Of a stretch of 64,000 nt of DNA, positions 1 through 11,889 are shown piece after piece. The notes beneath the pieces were generated by a model. The model had not been told where the DNA came from. It was given only the letters and a program-made list of their open reading frames with translations, and did no database searches. A program made the translations under genes and the position numbers. The stretch is from Macrotrachela quadricornifera. Taxonomy: Eukaryota; Rotifera; Eurotatoria; Philodinida; Philodinidae. The DNA lies in contig JAJEKB010021076.1 in assembly GCA_022393335.1 (NCBI GenBank), positions 393,463-457,462 of the forward strand, written 5' to 3'. Position 1 is the first letter of the stretch, and each line of letters opens with the position of its first letter.

Positions 1-43
1 CGAAAATACGATATCACTCTCACTACTTTTGGATTGCCCTAAG
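1..43. mobile_element. Right terminus of a TA-flanked foldback MITE (family T1), cut by the window edge
   Basis: The first 43 bases end in CTACTTTTGGATTGCCCTAAG followed by TA. Read from the other strand this is the terminus CTTAGGGCAATCCAAAAG, which matches the ends of three complete copies of the same family at 22983-24448, 44782-46930 and 54889-55803. TA at the edge suggests Tc1/mariner-type target duplication. The rest of the element lies outside the window. Confidence 0.6.
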
Positions 44-475
44 TAGTTATGACCAATATGTATGATATAATATGATGATAAAGATAAAGGGATAGAAAAA
101 TCGCTACACTCATTGTTAACAACAATAGTACTTGACTGGCCAAACAAGCAGCAAGCACACTCAATGTTACAATGATTGGAATAACCAACACAATCAGTTC
201 TGCGTAGAATCGTTCATATTCCTTATTCATTTCAATAAAATGTATGATAACTGAATGTTCGAATCAGACTAATTAATTGAAGTAGTATGTTGCACGTCAA
301 AATTTGACTGAGTAAAGGAAAGAGTAAGAGAGTAATCAAGAGTGTCAATGGAATATAGATTGGTGATCTGAATAATAATGGCAAAGAGAAATGGTAGAAG
401 AGTGGCATCGATAGCACCAAGCAGTAGCCACTGTGTTCTTAGAATAAGAATAGAAATGGTAATAACGATGCACAA
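39..475 (-). pseudogene. Hydrophobic coding-like remnant, unidentified
   Basis: On the minus strand two adjoining frames (475-269 and 230-39) encode strongly hydrophobic stretches with three or four potential membrane segments. They are in different frames and separated by a stop, and no GT-AG junction that joins them convincingly was found. This could be a decayed multipass membrane protein or just the hydrophobic bias of T-rich frames. No family was recognised. Confidence 0.2.
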
Positions 476-560
476 ATTAAACGTGATACCAAAAATATAA
501 GATGAGAATAAATTCGAAAAGTACAGTAGAATGCTGATGCAACCAATTCATTTGTGATCA

Positions 561-1475
561 AAACAGTAGTAATCACAATCCAGAAATTGGAAAATTAAGG
601 AATTCAAGCTTCACAAATATTTCAGAGACATATAGTCTAAAAATGCCGTGGAACTCAAGGAAATTAAGGGTGAGGTTGAGGTTAAGGGCAAAGTCTCTAA
701 TATCATCTAGCGATGGAATGAGGCTGAGAGTGAAGTATGGCTGCATAGCGTAAAGCATGCACCTTTGCATTATTGCTATGAATTTCGCTTTCTATTAGCT
801 AGGTTGATGCTGATTATAACGCGTACCTAATCATAAAACAGAGAGTAACTCGTAGACACACAATATTCATCAAGGATTAAAAGAATTTCGCAATAACTCA
901 TTGAGAAAATAACGATCCTACAACACATTAGGTAATCGACTCCTTTAACCCATCTTACTATACGAACATAATCGTCTTACATGAAATAACTACGCAACCA
1001 ATAGGTTTCAAGCTATCCTGTAAGGTTTAGCTGCATTAAATCTGTTAGATAGATTCAATATGAATTAAGTATTTAACATAAAACCACGACGCTAGTACGA
1101 AATAACTACCGAACTAGCTTTAAGTGCTGTCGAACACAGTCAATCTAACTATTTTTCGCCGCCAAAACCCAACGTTCCTCAGTTCCATCAAACCCGGTCG
1201 TAACAATTAAAAAGTCCTAACACATACTGACATATTACATTTTGCTTCTCTCTCTCCACCACACTTGACTCATTATCTTCAGTATAAGCCACCAAACAGT
1301 AAAAATTCTATGATCACTTCGGCATATAGCTCTAACTCGTATATGAGCCTTAAACTCCTTGATTTCTTCGAATTCGATGACACTTTTAGAGTATATATAT
1401 CTGAAATATTTATAATGCTCGAATTTCTTGAATTTCTTGATTTTTCTTGATTTGTCAATTTCTGGATGGTGATTA
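561..1475. repeat. Diverged inverted repeat pair (arms 561-669 and 1356-1475)
   Basis: Arm 561-669 read on the minus strand resembles 1356-1475 on the plus strand. Shared blocks include a core around TATATCTCTGAAATATTT and the outer block CAATTTCTGGATGGTGATTA. Arms are about 110 nt and clearly diverged, separated by roughly 690 nt of non-coding DNA. The short frames of alternating Leu-Glu-Phe through both arms are products of the repeat and not genes. It is probably an old foldback element. Confidence 0.5.
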
Positions 1476-1477
1476 TA

Positions 1478-1575
1478 TCTCTGCGGACATACAATGAAGC
1501 AAGCAAGTAAACAAACAATTTATGTTTCTAAGACTCTTCTCTATGAGAAAGAGAACAAACTTCAATGCTAAGAAA
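1478..1575. repeat. Dispersed ~90-bp repeat, second copy at 23812-23900
   Basis: The block starting TGCGGACATACAA, continuing through CAAACAATTTATGTTTCTAA and the run AGACTCTTCT, is nearly identical to 23812-23900. That copy lies inside the T1 element at 22983-24448. The sharing suggests that both sites derive from one transposon family. Confidence 0.55.
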
Positions 1576-2756
1576 AAGATGGCATATAAAATTACAAAAT
1601 GATAATTAAAATATTTGGAAGACTTCTTTGTTATGAAAAGGACGGAGATATCAACAAAAAAAATTTTAGGACATATTATATTTCAAAGTGTTTAGTATTT
1701 CCACTGAAATGCCGTCATTTCCTAATGAAATTCAAAACGTTTTTTTATCAAAATAATCGGCAAGAAAACGTCTACAAAGTTTGATAAAATGGAGAGTTTT
1801 CTGAACATTTTGTTTTTTTTTACGGTTGGCCTGGTCATGAAAATATCATATAACAACAATATCATTTTCTAGGTTTTTATGCCATTTTTTTCTTATCGTA
1901 TTTCATATGTAAGAGCTTTTCAAAAACTAAACAGGTGTATCTATATAGTACTCGATCCCTGTTATCCAATTATATAATTGAATTAAATTAATGTTGTGTA
2001 GTTTAAATACATGGCTCAAAATAAAACAAAATGGCGCGAGACTTTTGAGACCGACAGTATATACGATTCAATCGGCTTCTTAAAGTCCTACAACATGGTA
2101 AATTTGGTTACTCATTTTTGAACACGTCATTCTTTATGATAAGGATTTTTAAACGTCATGATCAAAAATTTTGCTTCCTTTTTTGTCATAATTACTAACA
2201 GCTTGTTCATTAAATTATCTTTTATCTTTTCAATTATTATTTTTTGCTTTATTGCCGCATTGACATGGAAATTTTTCTATCTTTTTTGTCGGCTACACTA
2301 AAAAGTAATTTATGGCATGATCTTTTATGTTTTTAAGATTTTTTTGTCTTTCTGTCGTTGTTACGGAAGTTTTCTTCTAAATATTAGTTTACACATGAGA
2401 TAAAGTTTCTCTTTTTACTACTATTACAGAATGTTGGTAAAATTAATTATAATCAGTAGTTTGAATAAACATTTTTTTTTCTTTTTTTATTATAATTATA
2501 GGAAGATTTGTATGTAAATTTGAGTCTATATTTAAGGAAAAAATGATCTCCTGCAATAAAGTGGTGAGTAAGTTTTATTTCATTATTTTCAAATTGATAT
2601 TAGACAGTTGAAGACGCATTCATATTCAAAGAAGATTTGTATAACTCCTATGAAATGTATCAGTAGGATGATTTTCAACTAATCAATTCATTGTAACTAT
2701 GTACATACATACATATAAAACTTCTACAGTATTTTGCATTTATTGAACAGTTCATT
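1576..2756. other. No gene seen
   Basis: AT-rich sequence with many stops in all frames and poly-T runs. One open frame at 1599-1784 shows no protein-like composition. Nothing else is supported here. Confidence 0.5.
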
Positions 2757-2760
2757 TTAA

Positions 2761-3482
2761 GGCCCCCCCCCCTCAAAAAAGTCAATTTTCATCAGAAATT
2801 TCGAAATTGAGATAAATGCATGGGAAGATAGCCCGTCTTCCGATCTTTCAACAACAATACAAAGTTCCTTTTGATACCTCATTTCTAGTAAGATTTTTGA
2901 TGATTTTCGCGATGTACTACCCGTAAAATAGGCTTTTTTTTAAAAAAACGCAAAATCTTTTTCACCTTTTCTCAGAACACGATTTCGACGGAGTAGCGCC
3001 AGCGCTTCTCTCCCTAAGTACAATATGAAGCCAAATATTTTTGTTTATTTAAAAGCTTGTCTCTAGGGCTAGCCTACCTCGTGGCCCTTTTTTCAAAATA
3101 AGCCTTTTATTATCATATAAGAGCACATCTCTCCGGAAAAAGCACCATTTTTTAGGGATTTTTCGAGTCATCAAACTTTCCATCCGGTTTTTTCGCTTAA
3201 AAGGGTAAATTTAAAAAAAAGGGCCACGAGGTAGGCTAGCCCTAGAGACAAGCTTTCAAACAAAAAAAAGAAATTGTATATATAATGAAGGGCTATGAAG
3301 ATTTTTTGGCGCTAAGATGACCTATTTTTTATCCTTGTTTTGTTCATATCTCCGTCAAATGTCAGGGTATCGGGCTGAAACTTTTGCCACAGCCTCCCCA
3401 CTACAGCCCCAATATATGCTCCAAACTTCAGCCCATTTGAACAGTTCTAAGACCGAGATCGATTTTTGAGGGGGGGGGGGCC
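2761..3482. mobile_element. TTAA-flanked terminal-inverted-repeat element (piggyBac-type MITE) with C/G-run ends
   Basis: The element begins GGCCCCCCCCCCTCAAAAA (2761) and ends with the reverse complement, TTTTTGAGGGG...GGCC (3482). Both sides abut TTAA (2757-2760 and 3483-3486), the target site duplicated by piggyBac-type transposases. It is 722 bp with no transposase frame, so non-autonomous. A second near-perfect inverted repeat of about 42 nt lies inside (3051-3092 and 3215-3257), so the element can fold into a nested cruciform. Superfamily assignment rests only on TTAA and the TIR. Confidence 0.75.
3051..3257. repeat. Internal inverted repeat inside the TTAA element
   Basis: Arm 3051-3092 (AGCTTGTCTCTAGGGCTAGC, then CTACCTCGTGGCCC) recurs as its reverse complement at 3215-3257 with at most one mismatch in 42 nt. 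The 120-nt loop holds nothing recognisable. The arms are far better conserved than their surroundings. Confidence 0.85.
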
Positions 3483-3486
3483 TTAA

Positions 3487-4925
3487 GTTTTATTAACTTT
3501 TCTTGACATAAACACGTTTTTACTTTCATGTTTTGCTATTAGTAATCATTGATTATTACTGTGTAATAGATATATGATAGTGACCTTATGAAAGAGAACA
3601 CAAAATGTTTAAACGATGTATCAAAAGATCTATTGAAGAAAATGTTTCAAAGATGTATTTCACGAGCCAAGGCTTATTAATTGACAAAAATTTATTTTAT
3701 TTTATTGTCCGTACATCTTTAAGCAAATGTCATATACTGAATTTTTCACACTCACTACATCTCATGTAGAGATTTGTTTTACACCAGTTGAAAAACAAAT
3801 AAAGAAATACAAAAAAGAACTTCTAGTTCTGAGATTTTAATTAATTTTAATAAAGAGACAAATTTCATGTACTTTAATTTTGAATCGATTTATTCATGTA
3901 AATATGAAAGCTTCCATTCTTCTACGATAATTAACAGCTTATAACACGAACAAATAACTGCTGTTATATATAAGAAGCAGGAGTATTTGCGTAAATAAAT
4001 CCATTCAAAATTTTAATACATTTTTTTCTTTTTCCTACAAAAAGTAACATGCCAATAGATGATAATTATGGTTTTAGTAATTTTATAAAATGAGTCGAAT
4101 GATGATGATTCCACAGAAACAGTATCGAATGTGAATGAAGAAGAAAATCAAATTTCCCTGACTGAAGGAAAGGTTATATGCAAAAAAAATAGTTTGCTGG
4201 CTTGCTTGCTTGTTACGGCGTCAAAAGAATATCAGAGTTAAAAAACATCTGCTTAAAAGTTAATAATCAGGTGTCTGTGATATCTGATTTTCGTCCAATC
4301 ACCAACTTTCAACTTAGATATACAGTCAATCAGGGATTTTCGATATCGAGCTTTCGATCAATCAGATTTCGAGACGTTTGTTTTCCATGAAGAGAGGAAC
4401 GGATCATAGGGTTGTTTGAGTCAATTAGAGGTTATCAAGAGTACTCTACGAAAGTCATCATAGAATCTCCCACGGTTATCTATGAAATAAGGGAGTCACA
4501 ATTTGCTGCCATCTGATTGACCAGTTTTTCAGCTAATACGAAAGCTGACGCAACGATGAGTAATTTTCGATAAGTACTTAGATACTATAAAGCTTGAAGA
4601 TCTAAGATAACCCTTACCGACTGTAAAATTTGGACTTTAATTTAAGTTTAGGGTGCCACCCCTAATTAGGTTGATTTTAGTCGAAGGCTTAGCGGGTCAG
4701 AGCGATAAATCGTTACTTGTTAATAAGGGATCAAATATTAGTGAACTCATATACGAAAAAGAAATCAATACATTAAGTTAATATAAAGAAAAATAATTGT
4801 CTAAAGAGTTCTCCCATGAAATAGGTGTTATTGACATATACATTTATTTTTTTTAGAAGAAATATTAAAAATACTAAAGTAAATATTACGAGCATAACTG
4901 CTTAAAAAACATATTCATTTAACAA
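3487..4925. other. No gene seen; 5' flank of the receptor gene
   Basis: AT-rich, stop-dense sequence. A 62-codon open frame at 4202-4390 has no recognisable features. The stretch before 4926 is presumably the 5' untranslated and promoter region of the receptor, but no promoter element can be asserted. Confidence 0.4.
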
Positions 4926-5888
4926 ATGACTTCCATGACAACGAATAACGCGACTGTTGACATGGTTTTCTCTAGTCGATCGTTGTTGCCAAATATTATT
5001 CTCGATTCTATTAGTATCGGTCTTTGTATTATAGCTATTTGTAAAACATTTCTGCTTATTTTATTAATTTTGATTCGTCGTCAATTAATACAATCAAAAG
5101 AAAATATTCTATTTCTACTTAGTTTGAATATGTATATGAGTATATTAATATTTAGTATAGTCGTCCTTGACATGTTCATTTCAATGAGTAAAGGTCATAT
5201 CAATTCAGACACATCTCAAATAGATTATGATACATTGTGGTGTCGTTTAAGAGTCTATATATCGGCTGTTGCTATTAGTTGTGCACTGTATTCGGCTGCA
5301 TTTCAAGCTCTTCATAGATTTTTTCGAATCATCTATTACACTCGTCCTTTTTTCCATCGTAATATTTATTTATATATATTTGGTATATTAATTCAAATAG
5401 TTCTAAGTGTACTTCAATCATTACTAATTCTTCTCATAAATGACTATCAATACGAAGATTATCATTGTCAAGTTCTTCTAACAAATTGGCGTGGTATGGT
5501 GCTTGGAGCGAGTCTTGCTTGGTTTTTACCTGTCTCATTGGCAGTAGTCGTCTATGCATATACAATAAATTATATCCGACGCAATTCATTAACATTTACT
5601 TTTAGACAAACAAGACGAATCAAACGTGATTTCATTATTATAAGACGTATCGTATGGTTGATTATATTTTTATTGATATGTGGTATACCTGGATGTTGCA
5701 TAACTTTAGTGTATTATATATTTGGATATATTGGATGGTGGATAAATTATGTGACATGGCCAACATTTATATTATCATTTATTGGTATGAGTATTGCACA
5801 TACACGTTATTCTCCTCATCTTCGTGCTTTATGGTCAAGGAGATCAAATCAGATTGCTCCACCAGCAGTAGTGGCAAATACCGACTGA
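4926..5888 (+). CDS. Rhodopsin-like G protein-coupled receptor, single exon
   Basis: A 320-residue protein with seven hydrophobic segments, roughly residues 24-50, 60-84, 107-133, 146-171, 189-213, 239-264 and 269-291. A Cys106-Cys181 pair fits the conserved extracellular disulfide between helix 3 and loop 2. The helix-3 E/DRY triplet is replaced by His-Arg-Phe (130-132), keeping the central Arg. Basic residues surround the third intracellular loop (219-241) and a short basic tail follows. It should act in the plasma membrane as a peptide or chemosensory receptor; the ligand cannot be told. The open frame is uninterrupted, so no introns are needed. The start is the first in-frame ATG after a stop-rich leader. 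It is diverged from the receptor at 14684-15658 and not a tandem duplicate. Confidence 0.85.
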   Translation: MTSMTTNNATVDMVFSSRSLLPNIILDSISIGLCIIAICKTFLLILLILIRRQLIQSKENILFLLSLNMYMSILIFSIVVLDMFISMSKGHINSDTSQIDYDTLWCRLRVYISAVAISCALYSAAFQALHRFFRIIYYTRPFFHRNIYLYIFGILIQIVLSVLQSLLILLINDYQYEDYHCQVLLTNWRGMVLGASLAWFLPVSLAVVVYAYTINYIRRNSLTFTFRQTRRIKRDFIIIRRIVWLIIFLLICGIPGCCITLVYYIFGYIGWWINYVTWPTFILSFIGMSIAHTRYSPHLRALWSRRSNQIAPPAVVANTD

Positions 5889-7197
5889 AAATAATCTTTA
5901 ATTTATTTTTTTCTTTTTAAAAATTAGATTTATGTGTTGTTTTGTACGTGAATAAATTTATTTTACAGATTTAATCAGCGAGCTCGGAACATACAGAGTC
6001 AGAGATTGTATACAATATGCATTCACCATTCTTCTACAAAACTATGATAGAGACAATAGAGTTCTACTATGAATAAATTGTTCTATATATGTCGCCAGAA
6101 AACTACTAATTTTTAGCAGTATCTTAATCATTTTTAGTGTAATATATAGAATTTGATAGGATTTCTAAAACTATGCCGAAAATAGTCAAAAAGGTGCACT
6201 TGATTCGTAAACTTAAAATTTCGAGTTCATTAACTCATCCATTCTCAACTATTTGCGATCAATGCTTTATCATTTATTTTAGATAAACTTTTTGTCAAAT
6301 AATCATAGATTATCATCATTACGCATTATCTAAGTAACTGAAAATTAAATAATGAGAATTCACTTTTATTAGCAGTCAACTGATTAGTATTCCTCTTGAG
6401 GAATATTATTCTATTTTGAGAATTGTAGTTTCGAAAACTTAATATTGTTGATCTATATTATAAATTGAACTCTTAGAAGCGAACGAGGGAATATCCCGAG
6501 GTGCCCAACACCGATTTCCTTCATTTGCACGTTGGGTGATAGAAAGCATCGACATAGGAAAAAGCTCATAAGAATTTGGACTGACAGCTTTTCCTTGAAA
6601 ATTTTAAAATTATTTAGTTGTTTTATTCTAGATTTACAGGCTTTTTCCTTGCCATGAAAAAGTACACTTCTGCATTTTATTATAGTGTCGGCTTTTTGCC
6701 GTTTGATATAATCCTATACGCTCTGTTTTCATTTTCATCCTTTGTTAAATAGTTATTAACAATTCGTGATAGAAAGTACATGGTACTATATAACTGCTTT
6801 TGTTTGCAAATGAACACCAAGTCTTCAGAGTAACTACATTAATTATGATGAATAGTATCAAGGAGTACTATAATCAGCTAATATAAGCCATCATTTTTAT
6901 GTATTACATTATACGTTCTGATTCTTCTACTTCCATGATGCTATACATTCTTCTATTATGTTACACGCACTTTTCTACCACCCATGCCATTCTATTTTTC
7001 CTATGACATCATAAACATTCTTCCATAAGGTCAGGTATTCTTCTATCCTTTCCTAATGTCATGTTCTCTCCTAGATCCTTTTTCTACAGTACGGTATTCA
7101 AAACCATATACAGTTGTTGATTTTTTACAATAAAATATGTGTGTATATCAGATACAATGATTACTTTTAAGACTACGATTGCTTATTCTTGTTTTAG
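5889..7197. other. No gene seen; contains one dispersed repeat
   Basis: AT-rich DNA downstream of the receptor. A candidate polyadenylation motif AATAAA lies near 5950. The only structured part is the block 6479-6598, shared in inverted orientation with 12968-13090. Confidence 0.4.
6479..6598. repeat. Dispersed ~120-bp repeat, inverted partner at 12968-13090
   Basis: Read on the minus strand this block matches 12968-13090 at roughly 80 percent by eye. Shared pieces include GAGCTTTTTCCTAT and AATGAAGG followed by AATCGG. It is non-coding, and the two copies straddle the candidate large element at 8395-12762. Confidence 0.6.
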
Positions 7198-7926
7198 ACG
7201 GAACTGACAGTCAAGAAAAATGATAAACTCTCACAATGTCTTGCGACTTGTGTCCAATTATATTACCAAATTACTACCGTTCATTGATTTAACTCATGTG
7301 TGTACAGCACGTGATGAGGATGTGGCACGAAACTTTTTAGAAGATATTGAATCGATCTTCAATTGTATCCAGTATAACTTTGAAAATTGGTCAAGTCGTC
7401 GGAATCGTTTCGAAAGATGAGGGTTGCAAAGGCACGCGAAATAAATAATGAAAGTTTTTATAGAAGGTAAGATTATACTAACAGTATTGATCGAGACTTT
7501 CTACTTATACCCTTTTCTCTTACTGTTTTCTACACAGTTTCTCCTCTTCATATTGCCTGTAGCGAATATAAAGATGAAAAACATTGATTTTAACGCTTTT
7601 CTCTGTGTGTTTCAGTAAACGTTGGATTCATTTGTTTTAACATCGTCACAGAATTTGCAGCCGATATGTGACAAAGCTAGTAACAAAGAGAGAAATCGAA
7701 AGCGTGGACGAGATCAATAAATCATCTGATGATTTTGTCTCTGATATACAAAAGATGCTTCCAGATTATGATTCTCGTTACGTATTAAAGCGACTCGAAA
7801 TTCCAAAAAAAGACAACTTCAATGATTCAACCATTGGATGTAGGATGGTATCGTCAGTACAAACATTTCATCCGAGAGATGAACAATCATGTTCGTCTTT
7901 ATGATTTAGATTTCAATTTAGCTTAA
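7198..7926 (+). pseudogene. Small unidentified gene, frame-broken or partly resolved
   Basis: Protein-like frames occur at 7220-7420 (66 codons, acidic and hydrophilic) and 7668-7834. They are separated by sequence with plausible intron ends (AGAAG|GTAAGATT near 7464; TGTTTCAG near 7616). The second part reads ...DIQKMLPDYDSRYVLKRLEI, a pattern like the CUE or ubiquitin-binding helices of some E3 ligases, but this is too short to assign. After an A-run near 7804-7810 the plausible protein continues in another frame to a stop at about 7926, suggesting a 1-nt frameshift. A further frame at 7945-8175 may or may not belong. I read it as a decaying gene or one whose exons I cannot fully place. Confidence 0.3.
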
Positions 7927-8525
7927 CGAAACAATATAATAAAAGTGAACAGTTTGGCCTATAATCAGCTGCCTTCATCGAAGTTCATTCCAATGAATCT
8001 TCATGGGCGGTATCAGTCGGGATATTTGAAAACAAACTCCGGTTCCTTTCAAAATGTTAATGAAATCTGTTTTTCGTTTTCCGAAGCTCGTTGCAGTCAA
8101 TTAAATTGTACCGATGCATCATTTGTACAATGTAGTTTTTTGTTCAAACGTTATATGTTTCTTCCATTTCTATGACAGCTATCATAATCATTGAGATTTT
8201 GTCTTTATTGTAAGCTTGCTTTCATTCGTTTTCTTTAATATCTGTTAACAGTATAATCAGAATAAACAGCTTGTATATAGTTTTTTTTTCTACGATTCTG
8301 TTTGTAAAAGATTTTTTGATGAGGAAAGTATCTTTCTAATGTGAGAGATATCTACGTGACAGATCGTACACGACGTCCATTCTCGAACGAACTACTCTCT
8401 AAAAAAAAGCATGCCATACAGAACTATTAAGGGTTTTAGACAAGATTATGAACCATTTTAGGTTTCGTTCGTTTATTAATAAACCATCGAAAGGTTTTAG
8501 ACAATTTTAAAAACCATAACATATG

Positions 8526-8822
8526 AAATATGGTTCTAGAGATTCAGAAGAGTTTCATCCTGCACCATTTTTTTTCGTAAAAAATCAGAAAAAATACAAA
8601 ATGGTTCCAAAGATTCAAAAGAGTTCAATCTCGCACCATTCATTTTTGTAGAGAGTCATAACAGATAAAAAATGGTTCTAGAGATTGAAAAGAGTTCTAT
8701 CCCACACCACTTATTTTTTTAAAGAATCCTAACAAATAAAAAATGGTTCTAGAAATTTAGAATGGTTCTATCTCACACCACACTTTTCGTATGAAGAACT
8801 TCCTCCACAAAAATGGTTCTAG
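8526..8822. repeat. ~71-bp tandem repeat, about four copies
   Basis: Units start at about 8526, 8598, 8670, 8741 and a partial at 8810. Each opens with a variant of AAAATGGTTCTAGAGATT and contains AGTTCTATC followed by CACACCA. Divergence between units is moderate. The array lies just inside the left end of the candidate element at 8395-12762. Confidence 0.75.
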
Positions 8823-9360
8823 AGCAAGTTACTTGAACCTTTTTGATTGGCTCACTTATTCGTAATATCTGATATAATTTGCTATTAGATCCCTGATTTC
8901 TTCCATACCCATGCTTATCTTTTTCAAATACTGAATTTCGAATTAAATTGTATGTTGCACTAAGTATGCAGAACTCAGAGAGCTTTACTATACGCTTTGA
9001 TTATGGCACAATGGCACGAAGTCACACTAAAATTGTCTTAATCTCATAGGTTTCATATGAAAACTCCTCAAGATTCCTCAGCAGAAAGATTCGCAGTGTC
9101 TCTCTTTAATTTATTGTTGACAGATAGAGATTCATAGCATTTCATATAGACATAAGGATTAACATAGAAATGAAGAATTAGATAAATAACAAAACGAGCT
9201 AAGTATATAAATAAGATGTCAGTCCCAGACATCACGAGTTCCTGACAGATGCAATATATCAAATATAGCAACGTAGATTATATTAGATATAAGGGAGTAC
9301 ATATAATATACGTTTAGAGAGGAGTACGAGGATAAATATAGAATAAGTTGATAAACAAAA

Positions 9361-9622
9361 GAAACTAGACGGTAATCGAGTTTCACTCGACTACGAAATG
9401 CGGTGCGAAGCAGAGAATATCGGTTATCGAAAAGTTGGTAATTCATTAAAAATGTATATTTGTTTCAACGATTTAACATAAACGAGACAGGCACTGGACC
9501 AGCTCTTTTAGACTTATCGAATAATATTTTCTGTCTGTGAATGTTGTCGTAAAAGTAAGGTTTCGACGAATAAACTAGACGGTATTCGAGCTTCACTCGA
9601 CTACGAAATGCGGTGCGAAGCA
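9361..9622. repeat. Pair of ~52-bp direct repeats 210 bp apart, with a short inverted third copy
   Basis: Copies at 9361-9412 and 9571-9622 share AAACTAGACGGTAWTCGAG, then TTCACTCGACTACGAAATG and CGGTGCGAAGCA with two or three mismatches. Each copy contains the small hairpin TCGAG-(loop)-CTCGA. The tail is repeated inverted at 10119-10132 (TGCTTCGCACCGCA). Function unknown. Confidence 0.7.
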
Positions 9623-11039
9623 AAAAATACCAATTTCTATCACTCAGTTAATCTAAATCGAGAAATTCAAGTTGCAGACATAACAAAATTCGTCACTATG
9701 AGAACTCTATCAATACTTATAAACTTGCTTCTAGTGAACATTGTTGATTGCTGCTTTAATTATCTATCTGATTCATTATCTATCATCATATGTATTCACA
9801 GCTGTTATGTAGAGAGAATGGCGCCTAACTTTTTATATTGTTTTCATTTTAATAATCTCAAGCTTTGAAAAAAACAAAGTCCTTTAAAAATCGTCATTTT
9901 GTGACGCTTCCTGTGACGAAACGAAAGTTTCTATTGAAAATAAAAAAATGGATGATCATATCTCGATCTTCATGTTTTAATTTCGCGTTTCAACGAATAT
10001 TTTGCGACTTTCCGTTCACGAGATTATCGCTTCGCAAAATGACAACTTTTGATGTGTACGTCGAGAAATAATGAAATAAATAAAATAAAAAAACTCGCGA
10101 AGGACTACAGAAATGGTGTGCTTCGCACCGCATTAATAAGAAGGTCAGACATATAATTAAATAGTTAGATATATGAATAAGGGTTAACCTTATATGCTTA
10201 CGAGGGAACATTGGGAACTGATCAATCGCCTTTTAAATTTTAATAATACCATCTTGTAGAGCTTGTTGAGTTATTAACTGGCATAATAGTCGTTCGGGCC
10301 AACAAAAGGTTTAAGAGTAGTTTTCTTACAATGAAAAGGAGAGGGGCTCATTTGACCATAAATCGATCCATTGACTTTTTCTCAGCAGATCGGTTTAGAA
10401 ACTATATAAACCGATAGAATGCAACATGGCAAACATTTTGGTGGTATTTTTGATGTGTTGCAATGGTATTTTTATATACCACTTTGATCCTGCTTGATAT
10501 AGCATTTTTGTACCCTCTCAACACCACTATTTTCGTAATATCTCGAAAAAAACAAAATATCTGTTCGTGAATTTTTCAGTATAGATAGAAGACGGATACA
10601 TCTTGGAAATGACATCAAATAATATAGCTTTCCAGGCTGGCCACTTGAAATGTGTCGGACCACACTATTATTTAGACCCTATTTCTTATGTTTTTGAGTA
10701 GTTTTGATCGGATTTCAATGGAATTTATCAGTCTTGACTGGGAAAGGAATAACATATTTGAAATCAGCATGAAAAACTGAGACGGTTTCAGTGTATTCCA
10801 TATAGTTTCACTGACTTTTTTTCTTCCAAAAGTTCGCCTGGGGAGTCCCCCTCAGGGATAAGTGAAAAGTGAGTCTCATTGACACACCGTTATTAACATT
10901 TAGTTGTATGCCATTTGGGATTCTAGTAATACAAGTAGCGTGGATCGAAGCGATCCACTAGGTCCCTTGACTGTAGAATCGGACTAATACCCTGGGGACA
11001 AGTACATTCCTTTTAGTAGAGATTAATATTACGACTAAA

Positions 11040-11790
11040 GCCTATGGGATAGGTCTCGATAATAACGAATACCACGGTTACATAGCAGTTGAGGACCTAA
11101 GGGTACCCTAAATATGTGTAGTAGTTGAGGGCCTATGGATACCTGCAATCTATAGTGCTTGAGAACCTGCCCGTAGTAGGCTACTTGCGTATGTGTGAGT
11201 CCTAGCAAAAATGTATTCTGATTGATCGAAAAAATTGACGAATCCAAGGGTGTGCGGACAAACACAGCGTCAGTTTCTGGATTGAGGTCTTCACTACAGT
11301 CAAGGGAATGTCTACGACACCCTTTAATCTATCCAAACAACCCCACGTTTCACCCCTATAATAGTGGCAATATTGAGGTCCCATCATGCCATTTGTATAA
11401 TGGCCTGCCCAACTCCCTAGTTTTTCACTATTATATTGGAACAACATCCTGGTGTTCGAGGCGAATGGTAGCATCTAGTGGTACCTTCATAGTATAGTAC
11501 TTCAAGGCCTAGACGTACCTTCATGGTATAGAAGTTCAGGAACTACGGATGCCTTCATAGCATAGAACTTGAGGAGCTATAGGTACCTTCATAGTATACA
11601 GCTTTGGGACCTTTCGGTATACCCATTGTATAAGGCTTGAGGAGCTACAGTTAAACTTACAGTATGGTACTTTAGGAACCATGAGCTCCTTTATAAAGTA
11701 GGACTTGAGGAGCCATGCTTACCTGCATAGTATAGCAGTTCAGGACCTAAGGGTATCCCCATAGTATAGCAGTTGAGGATGTTTTTTTTG
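11040..11790. repeat. Degenerate ~35-bp minisatellite
   Basis: Some twenty degenerate units follow the pattern [A/G]GTACCTTCATAGTATAG, then CACTTGAGGA.CTA. Units are most regular in 11470-11790. The same family recurs at 54826-54888, just after 55805, and at 58905-59080. Open frames through 11035-11497 are repeat-derived and not genes. Confidence 0.75.
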
Positions 11791-11889
11791 ACCTTTGAAC
11801 CCATTGTATAGGATGTTTTTTTTGACCTTTGACCCTGCGGACAAAAACACAAACCCACAAACACACCGACATTTTCGGGATTTAGACCC

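Noticed and set aside
2761..2772. G/C homopolymer as assembly error
   Set aside because: Both runs are of similar length, in inverse orientation, next to TTAA, so they form a terminal inverted repeat.
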